Below are positions 24,653-32,839 of a DNA stretch of 64,000 bases, in pieces. A program made the position numbers and the translations under genes. Within the stretch, counting starts at the first letter, position 1. Each line of letters begins with the position of its first letter. The stretch spans positions 992,001 through 1,056,000 of the forward strand of contig CAWCVJ010000001.1 of the NCBI GenBank assembly GCA_963799065.1, in the 5' to 3' direction. Below the pieces are notes generated by a model. The model was given only the letters and a program-made list of their open reading frames with translations, had not been told where the DNA came from and did no database searches. The DNA is from JAJPHW01 sp963799065 (GTDB taxonomy: Bacteria > Acidobacteriota > Terriglobia > Terriglobales > Acidobacteriaceae).

Positions 24653-25825
24653 ATGAAAATTCATGAGTACCAGGCCAAGGGAATCCTAGCGAAGTACGGC
24701 GTCGCGGTGCCACGCGGAGAAATGGTTGAAAGTGTATCAGCAGCAGAATCTGCCGCTCGCAAGCTTTTTGACGCTGGCGCGAGCGGCGTGGTGGTCAAAG
24801 CTCAGATTCATGCTGGAGGCCGCGGCAAAGGCGGCGGCGTCAAGATCGCAAAATCGGTTGCTGAGGCCGCCGAGCTATCTTCCAAGATTCTCGGCATGAC
24901 GCTGATCACACATCAGACGGGGCCGGAGGGCAGGCTAGTGCAGCGGCTTCTGATCGAAGAGACGCTGCCAATCGAGAAGGAACTTTATCTGGGAATTGTG
25001 ATTGATCGCGCCGAATCGAAGGCGGTGTTCATGGCCTCGGTCGCGGGCGGGATGGAAATTGAGCAGGTTGCGGAAGAGAATCCCGATGCGATTTTGAAAG
25101 AATACATTGAGCCTGGTATGGGGCTGGAACCGTTCCAGGCACGCAAGCTGGCTTTCAAGCTGGGACTGAAGCCAGCGCAGATCAATCAAGCGGTGCAATT
25201 CATGACCGGATTGTACAAGTGCTTCGAGGAAACCGATTCCTCTCTGATGGAGATCAATCCCTTTGTGACTTGCACCGATGGGCGGCTCTTCGCACTTGAT
25301 GCGAAGATGAACTTCGACGACAATGCGCTGTTCCGCCATCTCGATCTGAAAGCCCTGCGCGACGTGACCGAAGAAGATCCGCTGGAAGTGGAAGCGTCGA
25401 AATATAGCCTCAACTACATCAAGCTCGATGGCAACGTAGGCTGCATGGTGAACGGCGCCGGACTGGCCATGGCCACGATGGACATCATTAAGTACGCGGG
25501 CGGCATGCCAGCGAACTTCCTTGACGTGGGCGGCGGCGCAAACACTGAACAAGTCACGCACGCGTTCGAAATCCTGTTAAGCGATAAGAACGTGAAGGCG
25601 GTTCTGATCAACATATTCGGCGGAATTCTGCGTGTAGATACTTTGGCCAATGGCGTCGTCGAAGCGGCCAGGAAAACGCAGATGAAGCTGCCCGTCGTGT
25701 TGCGGCTCGAAGGAACCAACGTCGAACAGGGGCGAGAAATCCTGGCCCAATCGGGATTGAATTTCATCGTCGCCGAAACCATGAAAGACGCCGCTGAAAA
25801 GGTTGTTGCGGCCGCGAAGGGTTAA
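24653..25825 (+). CDS. sucC: Succinyl-CoA synthetase, ADP-forming, beta subunit
   Basis: 390 residues, full length. ATP-grasp N-terminus MKIHEYQAKGILAKYGVAVP, the VKAQIHAGGRGKGGGV nucleotide loop, EINPFV metal-binding segment and GGGA/NIFGGI C-terminal CoA-ligase motifs. With SucD it makes the TCA-cycle enzyme that converts succinyl-CoA to succinate with ADP or GDP phosphorylation. It is followed by sucD after 9 bases; ndk, which exchanges nucleoside triphosphate, follows in the same direction. A dyad lies in the 5' region. Confidence 0.98.
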   Translation: MKIHEYQAKGILAKYGVAVPRGEMVESVSAAESAARKLFDAGASGVVVKAQIHAGGRGKGGGVKIAKSVAEAAELSSKILGMTLITHQTGPEGRLVQRLLIEETLPIEKELYLGIVIDRAESKAVFMASVAGGMEIEQVAEENPDAILKEYIEPGMGLEPFQARKLAFKLGLKPAQINQAVQFMTGLYKCFEETDSSLMEINPFVTCTDGRLFALDAKMNFDDNALFRHLDLKALRDVTEEDPLEVEASKYSLNYIKLDGNVGCMVNGAGLAMATMDIIKYAGGMPANFLDVGGGANTEQVTHAFEILLSDKNVKAVLINIFGGILRVDTLANGVVEAARKTQMKLPVVLRLEGTNVEQGREILAQSGLNFIVAETMKDAAEKVVAAAKG

Positions 25826-25834
25826 GTAAACATT

Positions 25835-26719
25835 ATGAGCATTCTGGTCGATCAATCCACCAAAGTCATCGTGCAGGGCATCACCGGACGCGAAGGCACG
25901 TTCCATGCGAAAGCCTGCGCCGAATACGGAACCAAGATCGTGGGTGGAGTGACCCCAGGCAAAGGGGGGACCACGCATGAAGGCTGGCCGGTTTTCAATA
26001 CGGTGCAGGAAGCGGTCGATGCGACTGGAGCCGACGCGTCTGTGATTTTTGTGCCGCCGCCATTTGCCGCGGACGCGATCATGGAAGCGGCCGACGCCGA
26101 AATTGAACTCATCGTTTGCATCACGGAAGGTATTCCGACGCTGGATATGGTGCGTGCCTGGGAATTTTTGCAGACTCGCCGCTCGCGCCTGATCGGCCCC
26201 AACTGCCCTGGCATTATCTCTCCGGGCAAATGCAAGATCGGAATTATGCCGGCGCGCATTCATAAAGAAGGCTCCGTCGGAATCGTTTCGCGCTCGGGAA
26301 CTTTGACCTACGAGAGCGTCTATCAACTCACGACGCGCGGCTTGGGGCAATCGACGGCTATCGGCATTGGCGGCGATCCAATTATTGGAACCAACTTCAT
26401 CGATGCACTCGATCTCTTCAACAAAGATCCGCAAACCGAAGCCGTGATCATGATCGGTGAGATCGGCGGGGCGGCGGAAGAAGCTGCCGCGGAGTTCGTC
26501 AAGGCGCGCATGAAGAAGCCAGTGGTTGGATTCATCGCCGGGCAAACCGCTCCGCCCGGACGCCGCATGGGTCATGCCGGCGCAATTATTTCGGGCGGAA
26601 AAGGCACCGCCGAAGAGAAGATTAAAGTCATGGAAGCGGCCGGCATTCGCGTTGCAAAATCACCCGCCACCATCGGCGAAACTCTGGTGGAAGCACTGGC
26701 CGCAGCCGCCCGCGCTTAG
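25835..26719 (+). CDS. sucD: Succinyl-CoA synthetase alpha subunit
   Basis: 294 residues, full length. N-terminal CoA-binding Rossmann domain (VQGITGREGTFHAKACAEYG), the GPNCPG loop, and the C-terminal domain with the phosphohistidine loop GHAGAI followed by GKGTAEEK. The His is phosphorylated during catalysis. Forms the alpha2beta2 or alpha-beta enzyme with the upstream sucC product, 9 bases away. Its 3' end holds a TATAAT that may serve ndk. Confidence 0.98.
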   Translation: MSILVDQSTKVIVQGITGREGTFHAKACAEYGTKIVGGVTPGKGGTTHEGWPVFNTVQEAVDATGADASVIFVPPPFAADAIMEAADAEIELIVCITEGIPTLDMVRAWEFLQTRRSRLIGPNCPGIISPGKCKIGIMPARIHKEGSVGIVSRSGTLTYESVYQLTTRGLGQSTAIGIGGDPIIGTNFIDALDLFNKDPQTEAVIMIGEIGGAAEEAAAEFVKARMKKPVVGFIAGQTAPPGRRMGHAGAIISGGKGTAEEKIKVMEAAGIRVAKSPATIGETLVEALAAAARA

Positions 26720-26736
26720 AAGTTCATCGCAAAACT

Positions 26737-26785
26737 TATAATCCCATCAAGGACGAACAGCCAAGGACGGACATTTAAGGACGAA
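26737..26785 (+). promoter_or_regulatory. ndk upstream: TATAAT and three 14-base-spaced AAGGACGAA repeats
   Basis: A consensus -10 TATAAT (26737-26742, no good -35) is followed by AAGGACGAA at 26749, AAGGACGGA at 26763 and AAGGACGAA at 26777. The repeats start 14 bases apart; the last ends 2 bases before the ndk ATG. Each contains a ribosome-binding-type AAGGA core. Confidence 0.5.
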
Positions 26786-26787
26786 CT

Positions 26788-27213
26788 ATGAAAACACTGG
26801 AACGCACTCTGACCATCATTAAGCCGGACGCCGTCAAGAAGAACGCCACCGGCGACATCATCGCGCTGCTGGATAAGCAGGGCTTCCGCATCATCGCGCT
26901 CAAGATGCTGGAGATCAGCAAGCAGCAAGCGGAACAGTTTTACGCCGTTCACAGCGCGCGTCCTTTCTATGGATCGCTGACCGACTTTATGTCCAGCGGT
27001 CCAATCGTTCCGATCGCTTTGGAAAAGGAAAACGCCATTGCCGACCTGCGCAAGCTGATGGGCGCGACCAATCCCGCCAACGCCGAAGCGGGAACGATTC
27101 GCAAGAAGTGGGCGACGAACATCGAGTTCAATGCGATCCACGGCTCGGATGCGGAAGATACCGCTCGCTTCGAGCTCAGCTTTTTCTTCGCGGGATACGA
27201 ACTCGCGCTGTAG
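26788..27213 (+). CDS. ndk: Nucleoside diphosphate kinase
   Basis: 141 residues, normal length. Catalytic His118 in NAIHGSD; KPDAV motif near residue 12-16 and the MGATNPANAEAGTIR nucleotide-binding stretch are intact. It moves the gamma phosphate from ATP to other NDPs, so its place behind sucCD fits using the nucleoside triphosphate made there. Three AAGGA-type repeats precede the ATG. The tautomerase follows after 8 bases, with its own strong ribosome binding site. Confidence 0.98.
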   Translation: MKTLERTLTIIKPDAVKKNATGDIIALLDKQGFRIIALKMLEISKQQAEQFYAVHSARPFYGSLTDFMSSGPIVPIALEKENAIADLRKLMGATNPANAEAGTIRKKWATNIEFNAIHGSDAEDTARFELSFFFAGYELAL

Positions 27214-27221
27214 GAGGAATT

Positions 27222-27416
27222 ATGCCATTCGTGCAAATCACAATGCTGCAGGGACGCAGCGCCGAACAGAAGCGAAAACTCGCCGCACGTATCACGGACG
27301 CAGTGGTTGAGGAAGCCGGAGCGGCGCGCGATGCCGTCGTCGTGGCCTTCAACGAAGTATCCAAAGAGAGCTATGCCGTTGGGGGTGTTCTCATGGCCGA
27401 CAAGGGCAAGGCTTAA
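27222..27416 (+). CDS. 4-oxalocrotonate tautomerase-family protein
   Basis: 64 residues after an ATG with TAGGAGGAAT upstream. The mature N-terminal proline (MPFVQITMLQG; Pro is the catalytic base after Met removal) and the conserved segment (AARITDAVVEEAGAARDAVVVAFNEV) define the 4-OT family. The family works as a hexamer or homologous oligomer on enol/keto substrates; the physiological substrate here is unknown. It is 8 bases behind ndk on the same strand. Its stop overlaps the end of the convergent ABM gene by 4 bases. Confidence 0.92.
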   Translation: MPFVQITMLQGRSAEQKRKLAARITDAVVEEAGAARDAVVVAFNEVSKESYAVGGVLMADKGKA

Positions 27417-27700
27417 CCGAACGGCACGTAGAGATTGCCTTCCAACCGTTCCCCAAGCCGGGGAAGCTCTTTCTTAACGAACTGCAGATAATGCGGCGTG
27501 GCACGATGAGCTTCCAGCGCGGCATCATCCTTATATTGTTCGTAGACCAGGAAGCGCCGGCCTTCGGTCTTGTGCCTGTGGACTTGATACATCACGCATC
27601 CCGGTTCTTTGCGCGATTCCTCGCTAAGTTTCGAGAACACGGCGATCACTTCGTTCTCGAGGCCTTGTTTTGCCATCCAGGTGACTGCCAGAACTACCAT
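27413..27700 (-). CDS. Antibiotic biosynthesis monooxygenase-domain (ABM/YgiN-like) protein
   Basis: 95 residues, one ferredoxin-like alpha-beta domain of the ABM superfamily: VVLAVTWMAKQGLENEVIAVFSKL, then EPGCVMYQVHRHKTEGRRFLVYEQYKDDAALEAH and a C-terminal HY segment. Members include quinol monooxygenases (YgiN) and small haem-degrading or tailoring enzymes; the domain alone does not tell which. It lacks an obvious haem ligand pattern. It may be transcribed with purA, which starts upstream on the same strand with 16 bases between. Confidence 0.88.
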   Translation of the reverse strand: MVVLAVTWMAKQGLENEVIAVFSKLSEESRKEPGCVMYQVHRHKTEGRRFLVYEQYKDDAALEAHRATPHYLQFVKKELPRLGERLEGNLYVPFG

Positions 27701-27716
27701 GCGTATTCTGTCCTCG

Positions 27717-29063
27717 TTACTTTCCGGCTTTGGCCTGAGTTGGAATCTCAGTCAGTCCGCGCAATGCCGCGCTAAATTCATCCGTGAGAATCGTCTGCTC
27801 GCGATCCGGGCCGGTCGACACCATTCCGATACGCGCTCCAATCTCTTTTTCCACGAATGCCAGATACTCTCGTGCCGCTTGAGGCAGCTTATCAAATTGC
27901 GTGATGCCGAGCGTAGAAGTGTTCCATCCTGGCATGGTGCGATACACCGGCTCAATCACATCATATCCACTCGACTGCGCTGGAATCTCTTCCGTTAACT
28001 TGCCGCCGATTTTATATCCCGTGCAAACCGGCAGCTCGGCCAATTCGTCGAGCACGTCGAGCTTGGTGACGACTAACCATGAGATGCCGTTGATCATCAC
28101 GGCATAGCGCAACAGCGGCAAATCGATCCAGCCGCAGCGTCGCGGACGCCCTGTGACCGCGCCAAACTCGTTGCCGCGTTTGCGAATGAGTTCGCCGGTA
28201 GCATCGTGCAGTTCAGTTGGAAATGGCCCACTACCGACGCGAGTGCAATACGCCTTGGTCAGTCCGAGCACCTCGCTGATCGAGGTCGGAGATACTCCCG
28301 TGCCAATCACTGCGCCGCCAGAAGTGGCACTCGACGAGGTCACAAAAGGATACGTGCCGTGGTCGATATCGAGCATCGTCCCCTGGGCCCCTTCGAACAT
28401 GATTGATTGGCCCTGAGCCAGCGCCCGGTTGAGAAGTAGCGCGGTGTCGCAGACGAAGGGCGCTATCTTCTCCGCCGCTTCGGCATACTCGCGATACATT
28501 TTGTCGGGATCGAGCGGCTCGGAGTTGAACAGGGCGTGCGCGATCATATTCTTTTCGCGGCAGGCGTTCTCGATGTGCGTTCTTAGCAATTGCAGGTCGA
28601 GCAAATCGGCCACGCGCAGTCCCCTGCGACCCATTTTGTCTTCATAGGCTGGGCCAATACCGCGTGAGGTTGTGCCGATCTTCACTCGGCCGGGTGCGTT
28701 CTCCGCCGCCAGTTCGATCATGCGATGGTAGGGCAGAATCACCTGGGCGCGGTTACTGACAAAAAGCGCGCCGTCAACCTCCACACCATGCTCACGCAAT
28801 CCCGCGACCTCTTTCAGAAATGCAATGGGATCGAGCACTACTCCATTGCCCACCACGCTGCGGCACCCCGGCCGCAGCACCCCGCAGGGTACGAGTTGCA
28901 GCACAAACTTTTTCCCTCGAATGATAACCGTGTGCCCGGCATTATGGCCTCCGGCATATCGCGCGACCACGTGAAACCGGTCGGAGAGCACATCGACGAT
29001 CTTGCCTTTGCCTTCATCGCCCCATTGGGCGCCCACAATTACGGCTGCTTTGCCTTTCTTCAA
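27717..29063 (-). CDS. purA: Adenylosuccinate synthetase
   Basis: 448 residues from the TTG at 29063, chosen because GAGGAG (29075-29070) sits 6 bases upstream; the TTG at 29069 directly abuts that box. GTP-dependent conversion of IMP and aspartate to adenylosuccinate, the first step to AMP. GDEGKGK phosphate loop at the N-terminus, catalytic Asp in WGDEGKGK and His in GHNAGHT, the GTTSRGIGPAYEDK segment and the C-terminal TGRPRRCGWIDLP are intact. Upstream lies a structured divergent region (29064-29361). Confidence 0.97.
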   Translation of the reverse strand: MKKGKAAVIVGAQWGDEGKGKIVDVLSDRFHVVARYAGGHNAGHTVIIRGKKFVLQLVPCGVLRPGCRSVVGNGVVLDPIAFLKEVAGLREHGVEVDGALFVSNRAQVILPYHRMIELAAENAPGRVKIGTTSRGIGPAYEDKMGRRGLRVADLLDLQLLRTHIENACREKNMIAHALFNSEPLDPDKMYREYAEAAEKIAPFVCDTALLLNRALAQGQSIMFEGAQGTMLDIDHGTYPFVTSSSATSGGAVIGTGVSPTSISEVLGLTKAYCTRVGSGPFPTELHDATGELIRKRGNEFGAVTGRPRRCGWIDLPLLRYAVMINGISWLVVTKLDVLDELAELPVCTGYKIGGKLTEEIPAQSSGYDVIEPVYRTMPGWNTSTLGITQFDKLPQAAREYLAFVEKEIGARIGMVSTGPDREQTILTDEFSAALRGLTEIPTQAKAGK

Positions 29064-29361
29064 ACGCAACTCCTCTTCTGGTTGAAAATTATGAATGTCG
29101 TGGTGTCAGTCCGAATGAAGTGAACGCCCGTGCGCGGATTCGGCTGACGGCTGCGGTTTGGATCTAGAGACGGTCGTTCGACCTCCTCACAGCCGCGACT
29201 TGTAAGGATAACCCGATACAGGCCATCGGGGCAATCAAGGGTCGACCACACGTGAGATGGACTATGTCCGCAGAACGCTAGTTACTTTCGGACAGTCCCT
29301 TTCGAGTACATAGTCGCGAGGATAACAAACTTATACTTCACCCAGGTTCAGTTTTTATCCC
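29064..29361. promoter_or_regulatory. Divergent region with nested inverted repeats
   Basis: 298 bases between purA (minus) and the TPR membrane protein (plus). It holds GACTATGT (29260-29267) pairing with ACATAGTC (29308-29315); TGTCCG (29265-29270) pairing with CGGACA (29289-29294); and the short palindromes GGAC-TAT-GTCC (29259-29269) and GGAC-A-GTCC (29290-29298). Because the arms overlap, only some stems can form at once. TATACT (29332-29337) could be the -10 of the plus-strand gene. Confidence 0.4.
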
Positions 29362-31548
29362 ATGGCAATTCGAGCGGTCGCAAAGTCTAACTCCCGCGTC
29401 TGGCTATACAATCCCTGGCTGGACATGATCGTGGGTTGCGGAGCATGGTCTGCGCCCCTTCTTCTGATCACCTACTTTGCCGCAGATTCGAGCACGATCG
29501 CCTGGTCGGCTGCGTTTTATTTTTTGGCGCTGTTCTTCAATTTCCCGCATTACATGGCGACGATCTATCGAGCCTATGGCTCGGCTAGCGATTTTCAAAA
29601 GTACCGCGCCTTTACGTTGCACATAACGGGGTTGCTCGTTTTCGTCGTGTTACTCGCGCACTTCTGGGTTGGAGTATTGCCCTGGATTTTCACGCTGTAT
29701 CTGACCTGGAGTCCATGGCATTACGGCGGGCAGAATTACGGCCTCTTCATGATGTTTATTCGCCGCGCAGGTGCTGATCCTTCTCCGCTAGAGCGGCGCG
29801 CTCTGCATGGCGCGTTCATCCTTTCGTATCTCGTGCTTTTTTTGACTCTTCACACCGGAACACCGAACGATCCATTATTCCTTTCATTAGGAATTCCGCA
29901 ACAGGTCAGTTCGGATCTACTGGTGGTTCTGGGTACCTCGTTCATCGCGTGTTCTGGCTTCGGTTTGAGCCGAATCATCGGGCGCGTCGGCATAGCGCGA
30001 CTGCTTCCGGCGCTGACGTTGTACTCAACGCAGTTTCTCTGGTTCCTGCTGCCTGCAACGCTATCGCTGGGCGGCCGATTGCAGATTCCACCGAGCCGTT
30101 ACAGCACGGGCGTTCTGGCGGTGATGCACTCGGCACAGTATTTGTGGATCACAAGTTATTATGCGCGCCGCGAAGCGGGCGCAGAGTCGGCTCAACGCTG
30201 GCGTCCATTCGCTTATTTCGGACTGCTGTTCGCTGGCGGCATCGCGCTGTTTATTCCCGGGCCCTGGCTAGCCAGTCGTGTTTTTCACTTTGACTTCACA
30301 TCGAGCTTCTTGATTTTCACCGCGCTCGTCAACATCCATCATTTTATCCTCGACGGCGCGATTTGGAAGCTGCGGGATGGGCGAATCGCAAAATTGCTGC
30401 TGGGCGCGAAGACTGCCGCTTCGGAGACGACCGCTCACAGTCCGAATTCTTCCCTGTGGGGATGGATAAGTGGGAGTTCATCGAGCGCTCACGCCTTGCG
30501 AATCGGTGCGGCCTGCGCCCTGCTAATCCTGGGAAGTGTCGATCAGATCCGGTATTACTTCGCCCTGCATCGAGACAACCTAAGCTATTTGCACAAAGCC
30601 GCGGCGCTCGACTCCTTCGATAGTGCACTCCAGGGCCGCATTGCGAGTGAAGAATTGGAAGCCGGCGATTCCGCGTCGGCGGTGGCGGCATGGCAAATGG
30701 CGTTGGCGGCGAATCCGGCGGACACGGCGAAGCGCGATCAACTATTAAAATATTGGACCGATCACAAACAGTTTCGCGAAGCTTATGAACTCACGAAGCG
30801 GTCGCTCAAGTACGCGCCCCGTGATCTGAATCTGCTGGTTGATAACGGAATTCTGGCGGAAAACGTCGGCGAGTACTCGGATGCGGTGGAGAGCTGGCAA
30901 CGGGCGCTCGCGGTTGATCCGCAGCAATCGAATGCGCATCTCTATCTCGCGAGCGAGTTGGACCGGGCGGGGAAATCTGCCGACGCCATTCCTCATTACA
31001 CAAGTTACCTCCAAAGCGTAGCGAAAGCGGGAGCACCGAATCGTCCACCGTCGGCGAACATCATCGCTACTGTACTGCGGCTGGGGCAGTGTCAGGCCAA
31101 GGCGAGTCGCCTTGCCGATGCGGAGCGATCCTATGAGCTTGCTCGAACCATAGCCCACACCAGCGGCGACGAGAAGCTGGAGAGTTTTGCCGGAGTTCGC
31201 GAGGCCGAAGTGGCCGCCGCTCTGCATGACAACGTGCGAGCTTTGCAGTTGTATCAATCGGCGATCAGCCTCGATACGCTGGCGGATGCCCGTCAAATCG
31301 AAGCGACCGATTTATACAATTATGGAGTATTTCTTCGCAACGCAGGCTTTCCGGCGCGGCTTGCTTACGCATGTCTGGTGAAGTCCCAGCAACTGATGGC
31401 CCAACAGGCGGGGCAGGACGCAGGCTTGAAAACGATTGCCCAGGCGCGGGACGAAACCGCGAAGATGCTGACTCGCGATACAACCTCAGTCAACCGAAAT
31501 CGTGACAAGGTAGTGGAAGAGGCTTTGGAACTTAAGAGCGCGCCTTAG
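29362..31548 (+). CDS. Multi-histidine membrane domain fused to TPR repeats
   Basis: 728 residues. The N-terminal part (about 15-405) has roughly ten membrane helices and conserved-looking His motifs: His63 (FPHYMAT), His120 (WSPWHYGGQNYG), His149, His256 (MHSAQYLW) and His326-His327 with Asp331 (NIHHFILDGAIWKLRDG). Spaced His at helix ends, with an HHxxxD, would suit a di-iron or similar metal site in a membrane oxygenase; the pattern recalls, but does not match, Brp/Blh carotene dioxygenases. A C-terminal TPR solenoid follows (about 420-690, with clear units at 476-545). I do not know this family's function. It stands alone, divergent from purA. Confidence 0.7.
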   Translation: MAIRAVAKSNSRVWLYNPWLDMIVGCGAWSAPLLLITYFAADSSTIAWSAAFYFLALFFNFPHYMATIYRAYGSASDFQKYRAFTLHITGLLVFVVLLAHFWVGVLPWIFTLYLTWSPWHYGGQNYGLFMMFIRRAGADPSPLERRALHGAFILSYLVLFLTLHTGTPNDPLFLSLGIPQQVSSDLLVVLGTSFIACSGFGLSRIIGRVGIARLLPALTLYSTQFLWFLLPATLSLGGRLQIPPSRYSTGVLAVMHSAQYLWITSYYARREAGAESAQRWRPFAYFGLLFAGGIALFIPGPWLASRVFHFDFTSSFLIFTALVNIHHFILDGAIWKLRDGRIAKLLLGAKTAASETTAHSPNSSLWGWISGSSSSAHALRIGAACALLILGSVDQIRYYFALHRDNLSYLHKAAALDSFDSALQGRIASEELEAGDSASAVAAWQMALAANPADTAKRDQLLKYWTDHKQFREAYELTKRSLKYAPRDLNLLVDNGILAENVGEYSDAVESWQRALAVDPQQSNAHLYLASELDRAGKSADAIPHYTSYLQSVAKAGAPNRPPSANIIATVLRLGQCQAKASRLADAERSYELARTIAHTSGDEKLESFAGVREAEVAAALHDNVRALQLYQSAISLDTLADARQIEATDLYNYGVFLRNAGFPARLAYACLVKSQQLMAQQAGQDAGLKTIAQARDETAKMLTRDTTSVNRNRDKVVEEALELKSAP

Positions 31549-31555
31549 CTGCGGA

Positions 31556-32839
31556 CTACTCTTCCTGTGCGAACAACTCGTCGATCGTTTCCCGGCGGCG
31601 AATTAGCTTCGCGCGCTTCCCCGTTATCAGGACCTCCGCCGGCCGTGGTCTTGTATTGTAGTTGGAAGCCAGCGACATGCCATATGCCCCCGCGTCAAGA
31701 ACAGCCAGCAGATCACCTTCATTCACTTCTTGCAACTGGCAATCGTGCGCAAAGAAGTCGCCGCTTTCGCATACAGGACCGACGACCTCAACCTTGCTTC
31801 GCTTCGCCGACGATAAAACAACCGGCGCAATTTGATGTTTGGCCCCGTAAAGCGCGGGTCGTATGAGATCGTTCATGCCCGCGTCGGTGATCACGAAATG
31901 TTTCGTGCCGTTCTGTTTCTTATACAGAACGCGCGTCAAGAGGATGCCCGCGGCGCCTATGATCGAACGTCCTGGTTCAAGGATAAGATGTGCCTTCACT
32001 CCGCGCAACGGAGTGATCAAGGCTCGCGCGTACGCTCGCAGTTGTACGCCAGGGCGACCCTGCTTTCCATCATAGGCAATGCCAAGTCCTCCCCCCGCGT
32101 CGATGTACTCAATGCGATGTCCATCCTCGATCAGTTCACGCGTCAGGCGGACGACCCGTTCCATCGCCGCGCAGAAGGCGGATACATCCGCGATCTGCGA
32201 CCCGATATGAACGCTGATACCCGCCACTTGCAAATACTCGGTCTTAGCCGCCCCGGCGTAGAGTCGGCGCGCTTCGTGGATAGGTACGCCAAACTTATGG
32301 CTGTGCAAACCCGTCGAAATGTAAGGGTGAGTTTTCGCGGGGACATCCGGATTAACCCGAAACGCAATTCGCGCCGCTTTCTTTGCAATTCGCGCCGTGC
32401 GTTCCAGGACGCGCATTTCCGACTCGCTCTCCAGATTGAAGAGGAGAATGCCCGCCTCCAGCGCCTGCAGCATCTCGTTTTCGGTCTTGCCCACGCCGGA
32501 GAATACGACTCGTTTCGCAGCCTTCGAGTCGGCCCGTTGTACGCGTTCCAATTCGCCGCCAGACACGACGTCGAAGCCGCAGCCTTGCGCCGCCAGAGAA
32601 CGCAAGATCGACAGATTGGAGTTGGCTTTGACCGAGTAACAGATGGTGTGTGGACGACCGCGAAAAGCACGTTCATACTCCGCGAGCCTGGTCGAAATTG
32701 TAGAGGCCGAATAAACGTAAAGGGGTGTGCCATAACGCTTCGCTAAGGTTGTGAGATCGACGTCGTCCACCTGCAGCGTTCGTTGTCGGTATACAAATCC
32801 GGGAGGACGTTCGAGGCGTCTCCTCTTAGGCGCCTTCAC
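31556..32839 (-). CDS. lysA: Diaminopimelate decarboxylase
   Basis: 427 residues, PLP-dependent fold III decarboxylase making L-lysine from meso-diaminopimelate. The PLP lysine is Lys71 in YSVKANSN; GGGLGIAYDG binds the phosphate; EPGRSI and CESGDFF (active-site Cys) are intact. The N-terminus has an extra basic run (MKAPKRRRLERPPG). Its start overlaps the preceding GAF-PP2C gene by 4 bases (ATGA), an odd partner for lysine synthesis that may couple expression of the two. No dapA/dapB lies in this window. Confidence 0.95.
   Translation of the reverse strand: MKAPKRRRLERPPGFVYRQRTLQVDDVDLTTLAKRYGTPLYVYSASTISTRLAEYERAFRGRPHTICYSVKANSNLSILRSLAAQGCGFDVVSGGELERVQRADSKAAKRVVFSGVGKTENEMLQALEAGILLFNLESESEMRVLERTARIAKKAARIAFRVNPDVPAKTHPYISTGLHSHKFGVPIHEARRLYAGAAKTEYLQVAGISVHIGSQIADVSAFCAAMERVVRLTRELIEDGHRIEYIDAGGGLGIAYDGKQGRPGVQLRAYARALITPLRGVKAHLILEPGRSIIGAAGILLTRVLYKKQNGTKHFVITDAGMNDLIRPALYGAKHQIAPVVLSSAKRSKVEVVGPVCESGDFFAHDCQLQEVNEGDLLAVLDAGAYGMSLASNYNTRPRPAEVLITGKRAKLIRRRETIDELFAQEE

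Noticed and set aside
29064..29361. A purine riboswitch upstream of purA
   Set aside because: I see none of the conserved purine aptamer joining sequences; the overlapping stems look more like operators.
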